Shown here in pieces: positions 1-12,000 of a DNA stretch of 64,000 nucleotides. Both the position numbers and the translations under genes were made by a program. Each line of letters begins with the position of its first letter. Positions within the stretch are counted from its first letter, which is position 1. Origin of the DNA: Juglans regia (taxonomy: Eukaryota > Streptophyta > Magnoliopsida > Fagales > Juglandaceae); contig NC_049901.1 of assembly GCF_001411555.2 (NCBI RefSeq), positions 40,642,964 through 40,706,963 on the forward strand, written 5' to 3'. Under the pieces are notes generated by a model, which worked only from the letters and a program-made list of their open reading frames with translations, was not told the DNA's origin and did not search any database.

Positions 1-2920
1 GACTTTCTATAGTTTCCAAGGCTCTCCCAACTTCATTATGGCAAAAAAGTTGAAAGTGCTGAAACAGGACCTGAAGCAGTGGAATGAACAAGTTTTTGGC
101 AATGTGTTTTAGCAGAAATGCTCTCCATGGAGGAACTACAGGGTCTGGAAGGCGAGGAGGAGGCCAGAACCCTTTCTGAACTTGATAAAATTCGCAAGAG
201 ACAGGTAGTTGCTGATCTTGAAAGGGTTACTTTGATGGAGGAGATTTCATGGAGACAGAAATCAAGGGTACTCTGGTTTAAGGAAGGGGACAAATGCACG
301 AAATTCTTCTATTAGATGGCTAACTCTCACAAGAGGAACAATGTTATTGATACACTGATGGTAGATGGGGCAGCTTCTTCGGATCAGATGGTTATCAAAA
401 ATCAAATTGAACAATATTATCAACAACTCTTATCTGAAGAGCATAATTGGAGACCGAGAGTGGATGGTTTGTCTTTTTCCACATTAGATTAGCAAAGTGC
501 AGGGTGGTTAGAAAGGCCATTTACAGAAGAGGAAGTGGGCAATGTTATTAGAGGTATGGCAAGTGATAAGGCTCCCAGTCTGGATGGGTTTACTTTGGGT
601 TTCTTTCAAGTTTGTTGGGAGGTGGTCAGGGAAGATATTATGCAAGTCTTTAATGAATTTCATTCTAATGCTAGATTTGAAAAGAGTCTCAATGCCACAT
701 TTTTAGTGCTTATTCCTAAAAAGGTGGGGTCCAGGGATGTGAGAGACTATCGCCCCATTAGTCTTGTGAATGAGATGTACAAGATTCTATCCAGAGTATT
801 AGCTAATAGACTAAGCTCGGTGGTGGAAAAACTAATCTCGAAGCCGCAAAATACTTTTGTCAAAGGTAGACAAATTCTTGACTCAGTACTTATAGCAAAT
901 GAAGTCTTGGATGGCCGATTGAAGTCTAGAGAACCCGAGCTACTTTGTAAGTTAGACATGGAGAAAGCATATGATCATGTTAACTGGAAGTTCCTTCTTT
1001 ACTTACTTGGAAAATGTGGTTTTGGAGGGAAATGGCAGAAATGGGTATAATTTTGTATCTCTTCTGCGCGTTTCTCTATCTTGGTTAAATGGATCACCAA
1101 TGGGTTTCTTCAACTCTTCTCGTGGCTTGAGACAGGGAGATCAGCTTTCTTCCCTCCTTTTCCTATTTGTCATGGAAGCTCTCAGCAAGATGATTGAGGG
1201 CCTGGTGGATGGTGGGTTACTCCATGGTTTTTCGGTGAAGAATGGCATTCTCAACATTTCTCACTTGTTATTTGCCGATGACACGCTTATCTTTTGTGGT
1301 GCACACCTTGGTCAAGTCCAAAACTTGAGGACGCTACTCTTTTGTTTTGCTGTTGTGTTAGGTTTGAGCATTAACCTTGCAAAATTGGAAATAGTGCCAG
1401 TGGGGGCTGCCCCCAATGTGAAGATTTTAGCTACTACCTTGGGATGCAAGATATCTTTGTTTCCTATGAAGTATCTTGGCTTACCGTTGGGGATCTCTTT
1501 TAAATCTGAAAAGATTTAAAATGATGTAGTCGAAAGGATGGAGCGCAGTTTGGCTGCTTGGAAGAGGCTATATTTGTCGAAAGGCGGTAGGTTGACTTCT
1601 TTCTAACCTACCCACCTATTTTTTGTCTTTATTCCCGCTCCCCACAAAGGTGGCTAACCGCATCGAGAAGCTACAAGGGGATTTCTTATGGAGTGGATTG
1701 GGGGAAGAGTTCAAATTCCACCTGGTTAATTGGTCAACTGTTTGTATCCCAATCTCTGGGGGAGGGTTGGAGATTTGCCACTTGATAAAATTCAATCAAG
1801 CTCTTTTGGGTAAGTGGTTATGGAAGTACCAAAATGAAAGGGAGGCCTTGTGGAAGTCTGTTATAGATTCTCAGTTTGGGGAAGCTTGGGGAGGATGGTG
1901 CTCGAATGAGGTACGAAGCTCCTATGGAGTGGGTTTGTGGAAAAACATAAGGAGCCTTTGGGGGACCTTTCGAGGACATGAGCATTTTGTTGTAGGTGAC
2001 AGTTCGCATGTCCGTTTCTGTCTTGATATATGGTGTGGTAACCATTGTCTACGAGATACATTCCCTACCATCTTTGCGCTTGCTAGAGCAAAGGAGACAT
2101 CGATTGCTGACCTTCTGGTCATTTGAAACGGCACTCCTCAATGGAATATTGATTTCATTAGGACAGCCCATGATGGGGAGTTGGAGTCTATTGTGGAGTT
2201 CTTTGCGGCATTATATTTTGCAAGTATTCTAGGGGGCTCTGGAGACAAGATGCATTGAAACTATTCTAAAAAAGGTATCTTCATTGTCAGTTCTTTTTAT
2301 CAAAATCTCACGAATTCAGAAATGTCTATGTTCCCGTAGAAGAGCATATGAAAGACGAAAGCTCCTTCAAAAGCATCTTTCTTTGTCTGGACAACATCTT
2401 TGGACAAGATTCTCACCACAGATAATTTGAGGAAACGACGAGTTATTGTCCTAGATTGGTGTTGTATGTGTAAGCATGGGGAGTCAGTTGATCATCTACT
2501 TTTACACTGTGAGGTTGCCAAGGTTTTATGGGATGATTTTTTTACAAGAGCCGGATTGTCTTGGGTTATGCCTAGTAGATTTGTGGATTTCCTCTCAAGC
2601 TGGAGAGGACTTTACGGAGACTCTCAAGTAGCGGCAATTTGGAGATTGGTACCAATATACATGTGTTGGTGTATTTGGCGGGAGAGAAATGCTAGATGTT
2701 TTGATGATCAAGAGAGAACAATGGATGAACTTAAAGTTATCTTTTTTAAGTCATTGTTCCTATGGGCGGGGGCTTTAGTTGGTAACGGACTTAGTGTCCA
2801 TGACCTTCTTCTTTCTATTGTAACCTCTAGTTAGGCGTTTTTTCATGTATACTTCCTGTGTATCTGGGTTTTGCCTATTTCTATGAATACAATATCTTTG
2901 ATTACCGATCAAAAAAAAAA
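1..2920 (+). mobile_element. Degenerate L1-type LINE, 3' two-thirds, inside a NUP205 intron
   Basis: Non-LTR retrotransposon remnant. The left edge is cut by the window, so the endonuclease part is not seen. Reading along the plus strand there is the linker between endonuclease and reverse transcriptase (about 40-530), the reverse transcriptase (535-1519), a thumb/connection region (1620-2130) and a zf-RVT-like Cys/His region (2400-2834). The tail then ends in an A-run near 2910-2920, preceded by the 3' end motif seen in other LINE copies in this window (a stretch like TACTTCCTGTGTATCTGGG). Stops and frameshifts split the frame at about 315, 490, 1048-1090, 1517 and 2130, so it cannot be active. 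NUP205 exons start at 3023 in correct phase, so the element sits in an intron of that gene. Confidence 0.9.
535..2834 (+). pseudogene. LINE reverse transcriptase with zf-RVT tail, broken
   Basis: The first block (535-1050) has the plant L1 signature residues [14 protein letters not shown], then [14 protein letters not shown] and the KAYDHVNW motif. The second block (971-1519) is in another frame and carries GLRQGDQLSSLLF and the catalytic box LLFADDTLIF. The frame change near 1048-1090 lies between these two catalytic motifs. A third block (1623-2126) matches the WSGLGEE/KFHLVNW region, and the fourth (2400-2834) carries the Cys/His zinc-binding region (CCMCKHGESVDHLLLHC). The catalytic FADD box survives, but at least three disruptions separate the blocks. 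Confidence 0.88.
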
Positions 2921-3022
2921 TAATGCAGGTTAGTACTATAAGTTTTATGAGGGTATTCCCACTCAATTCTGTAGCTTTAGTTTTCTTCAATTTAGATGTA
3001 TATATTCTCTACATTTTTGCAG

Positions 3023-6000
3023 CTTCTGATTGACAATATCAGTCGGCCAGCTCCAAACATTACACATCTACTACTCAAGTTTGATCTTGACACCCCTGTT
3101 GAACAGACGGTTTTACAGCCAAAATTTCATTACAGGTTTGCTGGTTATGAGTTGTCCTAAACATGTTCATATAATTTTTCTTGACCTTTAAGCGATTAAT
3201 TGTGCATTTATTATGCCATTTTCAGTTGCTTTAAGGTCATTCTTGAAATATTGGATACCCTTGTAAAGCCGGATGTGAATGCATTGGTTCATGAATTTGG
3301 ATTTCAGGTTAGATGGTTCTTGATCTGGTGTTTCTGGTATAAAACAGGTTTTAGTTTGTAGAAAATTCTTTCTATATTCATTTTGTAGTCATTTGTTTGG
3401 ATTTTTCTCACTTTGCTTTATGGACTTTTAATTTTTTTTTTTTTAATTTATAATAACTTTGAGACTCTTGTTCGAGTGGTCTTGTACACATGACATGGTT
3501 TCCGTTGTTGATTTTTTTGTTTCTTCTTTTAAAAAATATTCTAACTCTTTAGGAGAGATTTTTGCACATTTCTTGTGTAAGTAAGATTTCCTCTTTATTC
3601 TTATAAAATTTTTGAAACTTTTTAAAATTGAAAAAGTTGAATTGCCTTTTTCAGCTTCTTTATGAGTTGTGCTTGGACCCACTTACATGTGCTCCTACCA
3701 TGGATCTGTTGAGTAGTAAAAAGTATCAGTTCTTCTTAAAGGTAAATAATAGTCTATTTAAACATTTGAAGTTTTTTAATGATGCTCTTTGTGCTTTAGA
3801 TGGGTTTCTTTTTTTAACTTCCATTTGTTTTCTTACATGTGTCGTCCTAAAAATTGCTCTTTACCATGACAGCACTTGGACACTATTGGTGTTGCTCCAC
3901 TTCCTAAACGAAATAGCAACCAGCCACTTCGCATCAGTTCCCTACATCAGGTCTCTTTTTGCAAGAATTTAATTCTGACAGTTTTTCTATGGCAATGCCA
4001 ACACCTGGTCTGAGGGTTTTGCTATATGTTTTTTTAGTGACAGTATCTACAAGGGTCAGTTTCCCATGCATGGTCACTTTGATTTGCCATTTTCATTGTG
4101 ATTTACTTGTTCTCTTAGTCCAGCAATTGAAGTTGTCACACCCTTGAAACTTCAAACTTTCATTGGGAATCATGTATTAGGCTTTAGGCAAAACTTTACC
4201 TACACCTCTAGTTGTTTTGTGTCCCATTATATTGCAACCTATTAGTTCATACCTGATTATTTTCACAAATTACTCTGGACTTGAAGAGCATACCATCAAC
4301 TTTTAAAGCCTTAATTATTTATTTCCGTGTTTGCTATATTTCATTCTGATTGAAAAACTAGCTGTATTAGTATCGCAACTCAGACCCCTACTTCGGATTG
4401 AATCAACTAATAAGGCGTAGCCCAAATACGTAGGAAGTATAATAGAAAGAATACCTAGTTACAAGTTAGGAGCTAGAAAAGAATACTAGAAAATCATGAA
4501 AACTAGCCCCCCTTAAAAAACACGAGCAGAGGCCCAAAGAAATAAGGTATGGAAAAAGAAAAATCTAAGTTCTTTCAACGGGTGTTTCCGGTCTTCAAAG
4601 GTTTGGCCATTCCTTTCAAGCCAAATACACCACATGAGACATATCAAACCCAGCTTGACATTGGCATCAACAAAAATAAACACATAAACAAGCGTTCTAC
4701 TTACGTGATGTTCAAATTGCATTAAAAGTTCTCCAAATGGCTAGACAACCATTTATGGGAATCCCAAGCATAGAGTAACCAATGCAGTGTGAGCCTGACA
4801 CCAAACATGGAGTAACCAACAAGCTCCTGCTCCATAAGATAATCTGCCAGCTGAAAAAGTAATTAAGGGAGAGATGCAGAGCTCATAAAGGGTTGATGTG
4901 ATGTGTGAAATTAGTTGGAAAATATGCATGTAGATTCTAAATGTGCTCTAACAAGAAGATTTACCAAAACATAGTGAACTCTTGTCTTTGCCGAAGAAAA
5001 ATGACACCATTCCATTATAAAACTTGTTCATTGAGCAAACATAGACCATCTTTAGAATCATCATAAAAATCTTTACTTCCAAGTTCAAAGCATGTTCTTC
5101 CTAGTAACTTTCCACAAGTTATATCGTTAGCTTAGCTGGTAAATCTGTAGAGGTTCAGGAGGCAGTTGGCTCTAGGCAAGTCAGTGAAGAGTTTCAAAAT
5201 GCTAGGGATCTCCCAAGTATAATTACAATAGCATTATATGCTTTCAACAACCTGCATCAGCCATGAGGGCCTAAATGTGCATCAGTCAGCCAGAACTTGT
5301 ATTGACCACGAGGGTTGGAACATGTATCAACTTTGAAGGTCAGAATGTGCATCTAACTAGTCCCAGACCATACCGTAAGACTTAACAATAAAAGTTCATC
5401 ATATCTTCTCAAATTCACACTTTTTCATAAATTTTTCAATGTAATGTAGGAAACGCACTATATTTTAAAATATAATGTTTTAAGATAGCAATTTTGACTT
5501 GTGCTCCCTACCAACTACCGGCTACCCTTCTTAGTTCAGCCGAGCTCTTCTTGATTCAGTTTTTCCCTATGTGAGATGATGTTAAGGCTCAAGATCATGC
5601 ATCTTGTTTTGAAAACATGAAGTTACATGGTTTTATGTGAAAGTTGTCATCACAACATGGAGTTACATGTGAAAGTTTGATATACCAAAATCTCATCTCC
5701 AATTCCCTTGAATCCAAAGAATCTTAATGTTGGAGGAGCTCAACTTGGGTGCCTGTGTTACCTAATATAAGAAGTATCACTTGTTACTACAATGCTGAGA
5801 TGGCTGGAAACTTCAGTGTAACTAACTTGCAGGTCAAAACCCATAATTCAAGTAATCCCTAACCTCATCAAGAGGTACCACTACCCAGCACAATGCATAC
5901 ATATTGTGAGATTGCCAGAGCCTTATGGAATGAACTTTTAGGGCCCGTTTGGAACTTGGAAGATACTGAGATCAACTTAGTTCAGTCTAATTTTAAGCCG

Positions 6001-9000
6001 AGTCTAACATCCAAACACTTAACTCTCAAATCATTAAATATCACTCAACTCAAAACCTCTTTACATGTGAGATCCACAACCTTTTTCAACTCAACACCTC
6101 TTTACACGCGGGACCCACAACCTTTTTCAACTTCCCATAAATACATCTAAACTCATCTTAGGTGGGTCCCACAAAACTCACTCCACCATCTCAACTTACT
6201 ACTATTCATAAAGAACTTAACTCATCTGAACTCAGCTCAACATCCAATCGGGGTCTTAATGGGAGAGCTTAAAATTTTTTTCTTCATTACTTTATTCCTT
6301 TGGCTAGCTGCTATTCATTTGAATGGGCCAAGTTTTCATGATTTCCTTGTGCCTCTTTTCTTTATCTATCTAGTTATTCCTCTTATATGTATACTTTGTA
6401 CTTGTGCTATGCCTTCATTTTTATTTTTATTTTTTGATAAAATCTTCAATTACTAGTGAAAAATTAGTGGTGTAACCATAAACACCAAACCATATTCAAA
6501 GGTTGCACTAAGTCATGAACTAAAGTTGAAACACACCAATAATTAAGGGGCAAAAACTCATTATCTCATCCTAAAAAAGTTCCACAAAAAATAAAACTTA
6601 ATGATTCACTAGCAATAAAAACCACGAAAATAAATGGGTCTATTATCAGTTGATGATAATATATATATATACATATATATACAAGTCCAAGAGTCCCTTA
6701 CAAAATCTAGGAAATCTGGCCATACAGACCCTTTGGCCCTTGTACAGCTGGCCCTTAAAGAGGACTTATCCTTGTTATTATGACTTGCATTTCACTTGTC
6801 TAATATCCAGCTAACAATTTAATAGTCTAACCGTCCAAGCTTTGCTATTTTTGAGGATCGCGAGAGGGTGGTAATTGAATTGAAAGCTATCCCATTCAGC
6901 AACCTCTATGCTTGGATGGCTGCTCACCTTGACTTCCAATTCTCTAGTTTTCTAGACTTAGAGTTTTGCTCTTTTTCTTCTTCTTGCTAGTTGGGACGTT
7001 TCCGTTTGTATACCACCTATATACCTGGGTTGCAACCCTTAGTGCTTATGATAAAATTGCATTACTTGTTTCAAAAAATCTAGTTTGAGGTATTAAAATT
7101 AAACTCTCCAAACCTTGTATATGTTATCTATACAGTTCATTTTTGGGGCCATTTGTATTGACATTACCTCCTGCTTACATTTTCCCAGAGAGCTTGGTTA
7201 CTGAAACTTTTAGCAATTGAGTTAAATGCTGGTGATGTTAGTAGCTCCAACCACCAGGAGGCATGCCAAAGTATTCTTGCTCATCTTTATGGGGGTGAAA
7301 TTAGTGGAATTGGTACCGATGGCATCATATCTCAGTCCTCTCTTCAAAATGGCATGGAATACTCTGGAACTAGATCCATCAGTAAGAGTCAGGTACAATC
7401 TGCTACTTGAATACTTATGGTCCTACTGTAACATACTACTATAGACTGAGGTTTTTGCTTCTTATTCGTTTTATGTTTTGAGGCATTAGTTGATAGTTTT
7501 CTAAAGCATATTTGTAACAGCATTTATCATTTTACACTATCTATTGGCTTTCAAGGATAAAAATGAAATCTACAGTGACTATTGTTGTTGTATTGACATT
7601 GTACTCAAGTTTTGAGTTATATTGATAATGGTTCTTAACCAATTGCATTCTCTTTTTTGTGGGGGGAGGGGGCATCCATGTTAGATTTCTCATTTCCTGT
7701 ATTGATTTGTTTCTGCCCCCGTCTCCCAAAATATTTGGGTAGTGCAAGCAGAATGAGTGGAGAACACCCTCCCAGATGAAGAAGTATATGCTGAAATTTG
7801 TCATTAAAGAATTGAGAGAATGATTAACATGTGCTGATAAACTGCTGTATCACTGTTGCCTTTGTTGTTGTTATCTCCTCTTACCAGTACATTCTCATTT
7901 TTTTTACTGTGATTGGTGAGATAAGTATTCTTTTTTTTTTTTTTTTTCTTTTCGATAGACAATTGATTTTCTTTGTTGGACCAACATCACGTCAGGTTTT
8001 GGAGTTGCTTGAAGTTATCCAATTTAAGTCTCCTGATACCACTATGAAGCTTTCTCAGATTGTTTCTAATTTAAAATACGACTTGCTGGTAAGATTATAG
8101 TGCTTCACAATGCTCATTATTTTGCTTGTAAGCTGGAGTTAATGTTTAGTGTTTTTAGGCAGAGGATATGCTTGGGAATCCAGCTACTTCTGCAAAGGGT
8201 GGTATCTACTATTACTCAGAGCGTGGAGATCGTTTGATTGACCTTGCTTCACTCCGTGACAAACTTTGGCAGGTTGGTTTCTTTAACTAAATGCCAGGGA
8301 ATGAGTTTCTTTTCTCTTATAGTGTTTTCCTGGTGGGTCTGTGCATTCTTCTGGGGACTTTAGAGAATTTTGGTGCTAATTCTAGTTTGTTTTTATCAGA
8401 AATTCAATTCTGTTTATCCCCGGTTGAGCAACTTCGACAGTGAAGTTGAGCTAAATGATATAAAAGAGACAATTCAACAGTTGATGAGATGGGGTTGGAA
8501 ATACAATAAGAATCTCGAAGAACAAGCTGCCCAACTTCATATGTTAACTGGCTGGTCTCAAATTGTTGAGGTCTGTTTCATTGTTTTTATTATGTTGCAT
8601 GCCTATTGAGAGCCCTTTGAAATGTGATTTTGAGGTATTCTATTATGACAAAAATCTGCACTAAATAAGATCAAGTTCATTTCTTTAATTATACTTCAAG
8701 TGTCTCCTCTAAATACTTGTGCAGGTCTCTGCTTCCAGGAGAATATCGTCACTTGAAAATCGATCCGAAGTTCTATTTCAGTTGGTGCTTTTATCATTAC
8801 TGATACTTTATTGCTCTCCCTTAGATCCTCTGTAATTCTTTCATCTGGTTCTTGACAGGATTCTTGATACATCTCTAAGTGCTTCTTCTTCTCCAGACTG
8901 TTCGCTGAAGATGGCATCTATATTATGCCAGGTATTTACCTGTTTGTCTTTTGAGCATATTATTGCTCCAGTTTGCACTTTCTTGCTGCTTTTTGCCTTC

Positions 9001-12000
9001 ACATCTGATTTGAAATCTGCATAGGTTGCTCTAACATGCATGGCAAAACAACGAGATGAAAGATTTTCATGCCCTGGTGGTTTAAATTCTGATAGTGTCA
9101 CATGTTTCAACCTGATCATGGTGAAACAATTATCAAATGGCGCTTGTCAATCCATATTGTTTAAACTTGTCATGGCAATTCTTAGAAATGAATCTTCTGA
9201 GGCCCTGAGGAGACGGTATGGTTTCAGACTTTCAGTAAAGAAATCAGTGACGTTACATGCTGCTTTCACTTCTTCATTGGGTTCTGACCATTTATCTTAT
9301 TATGTTCAGCCAATATGCCTTGCTTCTTAGCTATTTTCAGTATTGTCGGCATGTACTTGACGCTGATGTTCCAACAACAGTTCTGCAAAACCTGCTTCTT
9401 GATGAGCAAGATGGTGAAGATCTGGATCTCCAGAAGGTGTGTAGTTCTTAAAATCTTTTTGCAGAAGTTTCTATAATTTGCACTCTCATCTGTTTCTGGA
9501 ATATTTCTTCATAGTGATCTTGTTAATCTTTCCTCTTTCTTTTTCTTTGCTTTGTTGTCTAGATGGACAAAGAAAAGGCTGCCCTGGCTCGAGCTAATTT
9601 TTCTATTCTAAGGAAAGAAGCTCAATCTATTTTGGATTTGGTAGGTCTGTTATTACTGCTCTGATTATTTGGTGTGCAGTGTTGAAACTAAATGCATGAA
9701 CTCTAAAGACACTTTAATATATGGAAGAACTTAAATTGGCATCTCTTTGGCTGTGTGAGAGCAGTGGGGGATCTATTGATTAGAATTGGTGATGGGCTTA
9801 CATTTATAACGTGAGCACGTGCACGTGCGCGCACACACCTTTTATTTGTTCTCTGGCTTAGATGAGATGTGCATATCTTGTTTTGAACCATGTATTAATC
9901 TGAATCTCTTAATTGTTCATAAGACATTACTCTTACATTTTTCGTTTGCATTATTCTTTTTTGGTATTAGACCTGAGTCATCTTCTTAGGAATGAAAAAG
10001 AAGTTGGTCCTTTTGGTATTCACAAAATTTTGTCTGGTCTGCTTGCTTTCTTGATATCTTTCGGTACCGTATAATTTCAATATTACAATTTTGATGAGCT
10101 ATGATTGACCTTTATTTTCTGCTCTTTTCTCCTTTATATTTTTTTCCATTTTAATTCCTCAGGTAATAAAGGATGCAACTCAAGGCAGTGAACCTGGAAA
10201 GACAATCGCACTCTATGTTCTGGATGCATTGGTTTGTATTGATCATGAAAGATATTTCTTAAGCCAACTTCAAAGCAGGGGATTTTTGAGGTCATGCTTC
10301 ATGAGCATCAGCAATGTTTCCTATGAGGTGTTTATTCTATTCACTGTAGTGTAACCATTAGTTCATAAATTCATGTTTTACAATATCATGCACTACAGTA
10401 GAGACATTATCCTAGAATGCGAGATGCAAGTTCTGCTAATTATTTTGTTCAAAACATTAAATTCACCAAAGCTTAAGATATTGCTTAATCATTTCCATCA
10501 TCTTTATATATAACACCAAGTACACAATGATTTTGATAAATTTAAGATACATATTTTCATATTTTTTTCCTTTTCTTTTTCTGTTGGAGGATTAGGGTAA
10601 AAAGCCAGTGTTAGCATTTAGGAAGTCACCTGGGCTGTATACTTGTGAATAGGATTCCAGCAAGTGCTGGTATTGGGATTTGTTGCTTGTTTGTATATTC
10701 TGAAGCGATTATTTTACATGTACAATTTTGTGTTTGGAATAGCTTGATTTTGATCTGGTGCCTGAAAAAATGTCACTAGATTCACCAATTCCTGGAAACG
10801 AATTTGCTGTAGTCTTTCTTGCATTTGAGCAATAGCCAGGGTCTTTGAAAAAACTGATAAATTTATTTAATGGGTTGTCTGTTACCTGAACTTACTGTTT
10901 TCTGAATTCAAAGATCCTATGTGCTAAGCATTTATGTTTATATTTTCTTTTCTTTGAATTTTAATGTACTTTCACAGAATTGAGGGGTAGCAAGATACAT
11001 TTTGTGAAGTTTTACTGTGTTTTGTTCTCAAGTTATAAATCCTTTAACATCTGATCTTAATCATTTGTTTGTAATATACATTTTCAGCAGCTAAAAATTT
11101 AAGAGATTTAGGTACCTGGTTAACCCTCGTACTCAGAAAAGTGGAATAACCTTCAATGTATTTATTTAGCGGTTATAGACCCATGGAGGTAGTAATACAT
11201 GCTACTACACACGATGTTCAGTATAAATGCCATATATGACTTTTCTACCTGACATTATAGTGCGGATCTGCTGTTGTCTTTCATTAAATATGGACTGTCT
11301 GAATTACATATTGGTTTGCTTTTAAGTTCGGTTTTTGGTCTTCGTCATCAAAAATTCAGTTCTTGGTAATAACCACTTTATTTAGGTATCAATATCACTC
11401 ATTGCTCTGAACTTTTGTTCTAGGGTGGTGGGCATTCATTGGAATCGTTGCAGCGAGCATGTACCCTTGAGGCTGAACTTGCTTTACTATTACGGATTAG
11501 CCACAAGTATGGGAAATCTGGAGCCCAGGTTCTATATTCTATGGGTGCTTTAGAGCATCTTGCTTCTTGCAGGGCAATCAAATTTCAGGTGAATTTGATT
11601 ACTATCTGTGTTCATTGGTGTTACTTAATTTAGTTCTCTGAAATCAAAACCGAACTGCCTTCCAGGGAAGTTTGAGGCGGGTTGACATGAAGTTTCAAAG
11701 GCATTTGGCTCTGGATTTTGACAAACATCGAATGATCATAACCCCAATGTTGAGATTGGTTTTTTCTATAACATCATTGGTTGATACATCTGATTTTTTT
11801 GAGGTCAGGTTTCATTTTTCTAATTTTCAGTTTTACAGGTTGAATTAATTCCTCATACATTGGAACTTTTCTGCCAATTCTTATGTCTTCGTGATGCATA
11901 TTGTAATTCCATGCTCCAGCATAAGTGATTTCTGCAGATTGTCGTTCTCTTGTGACAGAATCCTGATTTGATCTCAGTTTAACCTCATGTGCTAATAACG

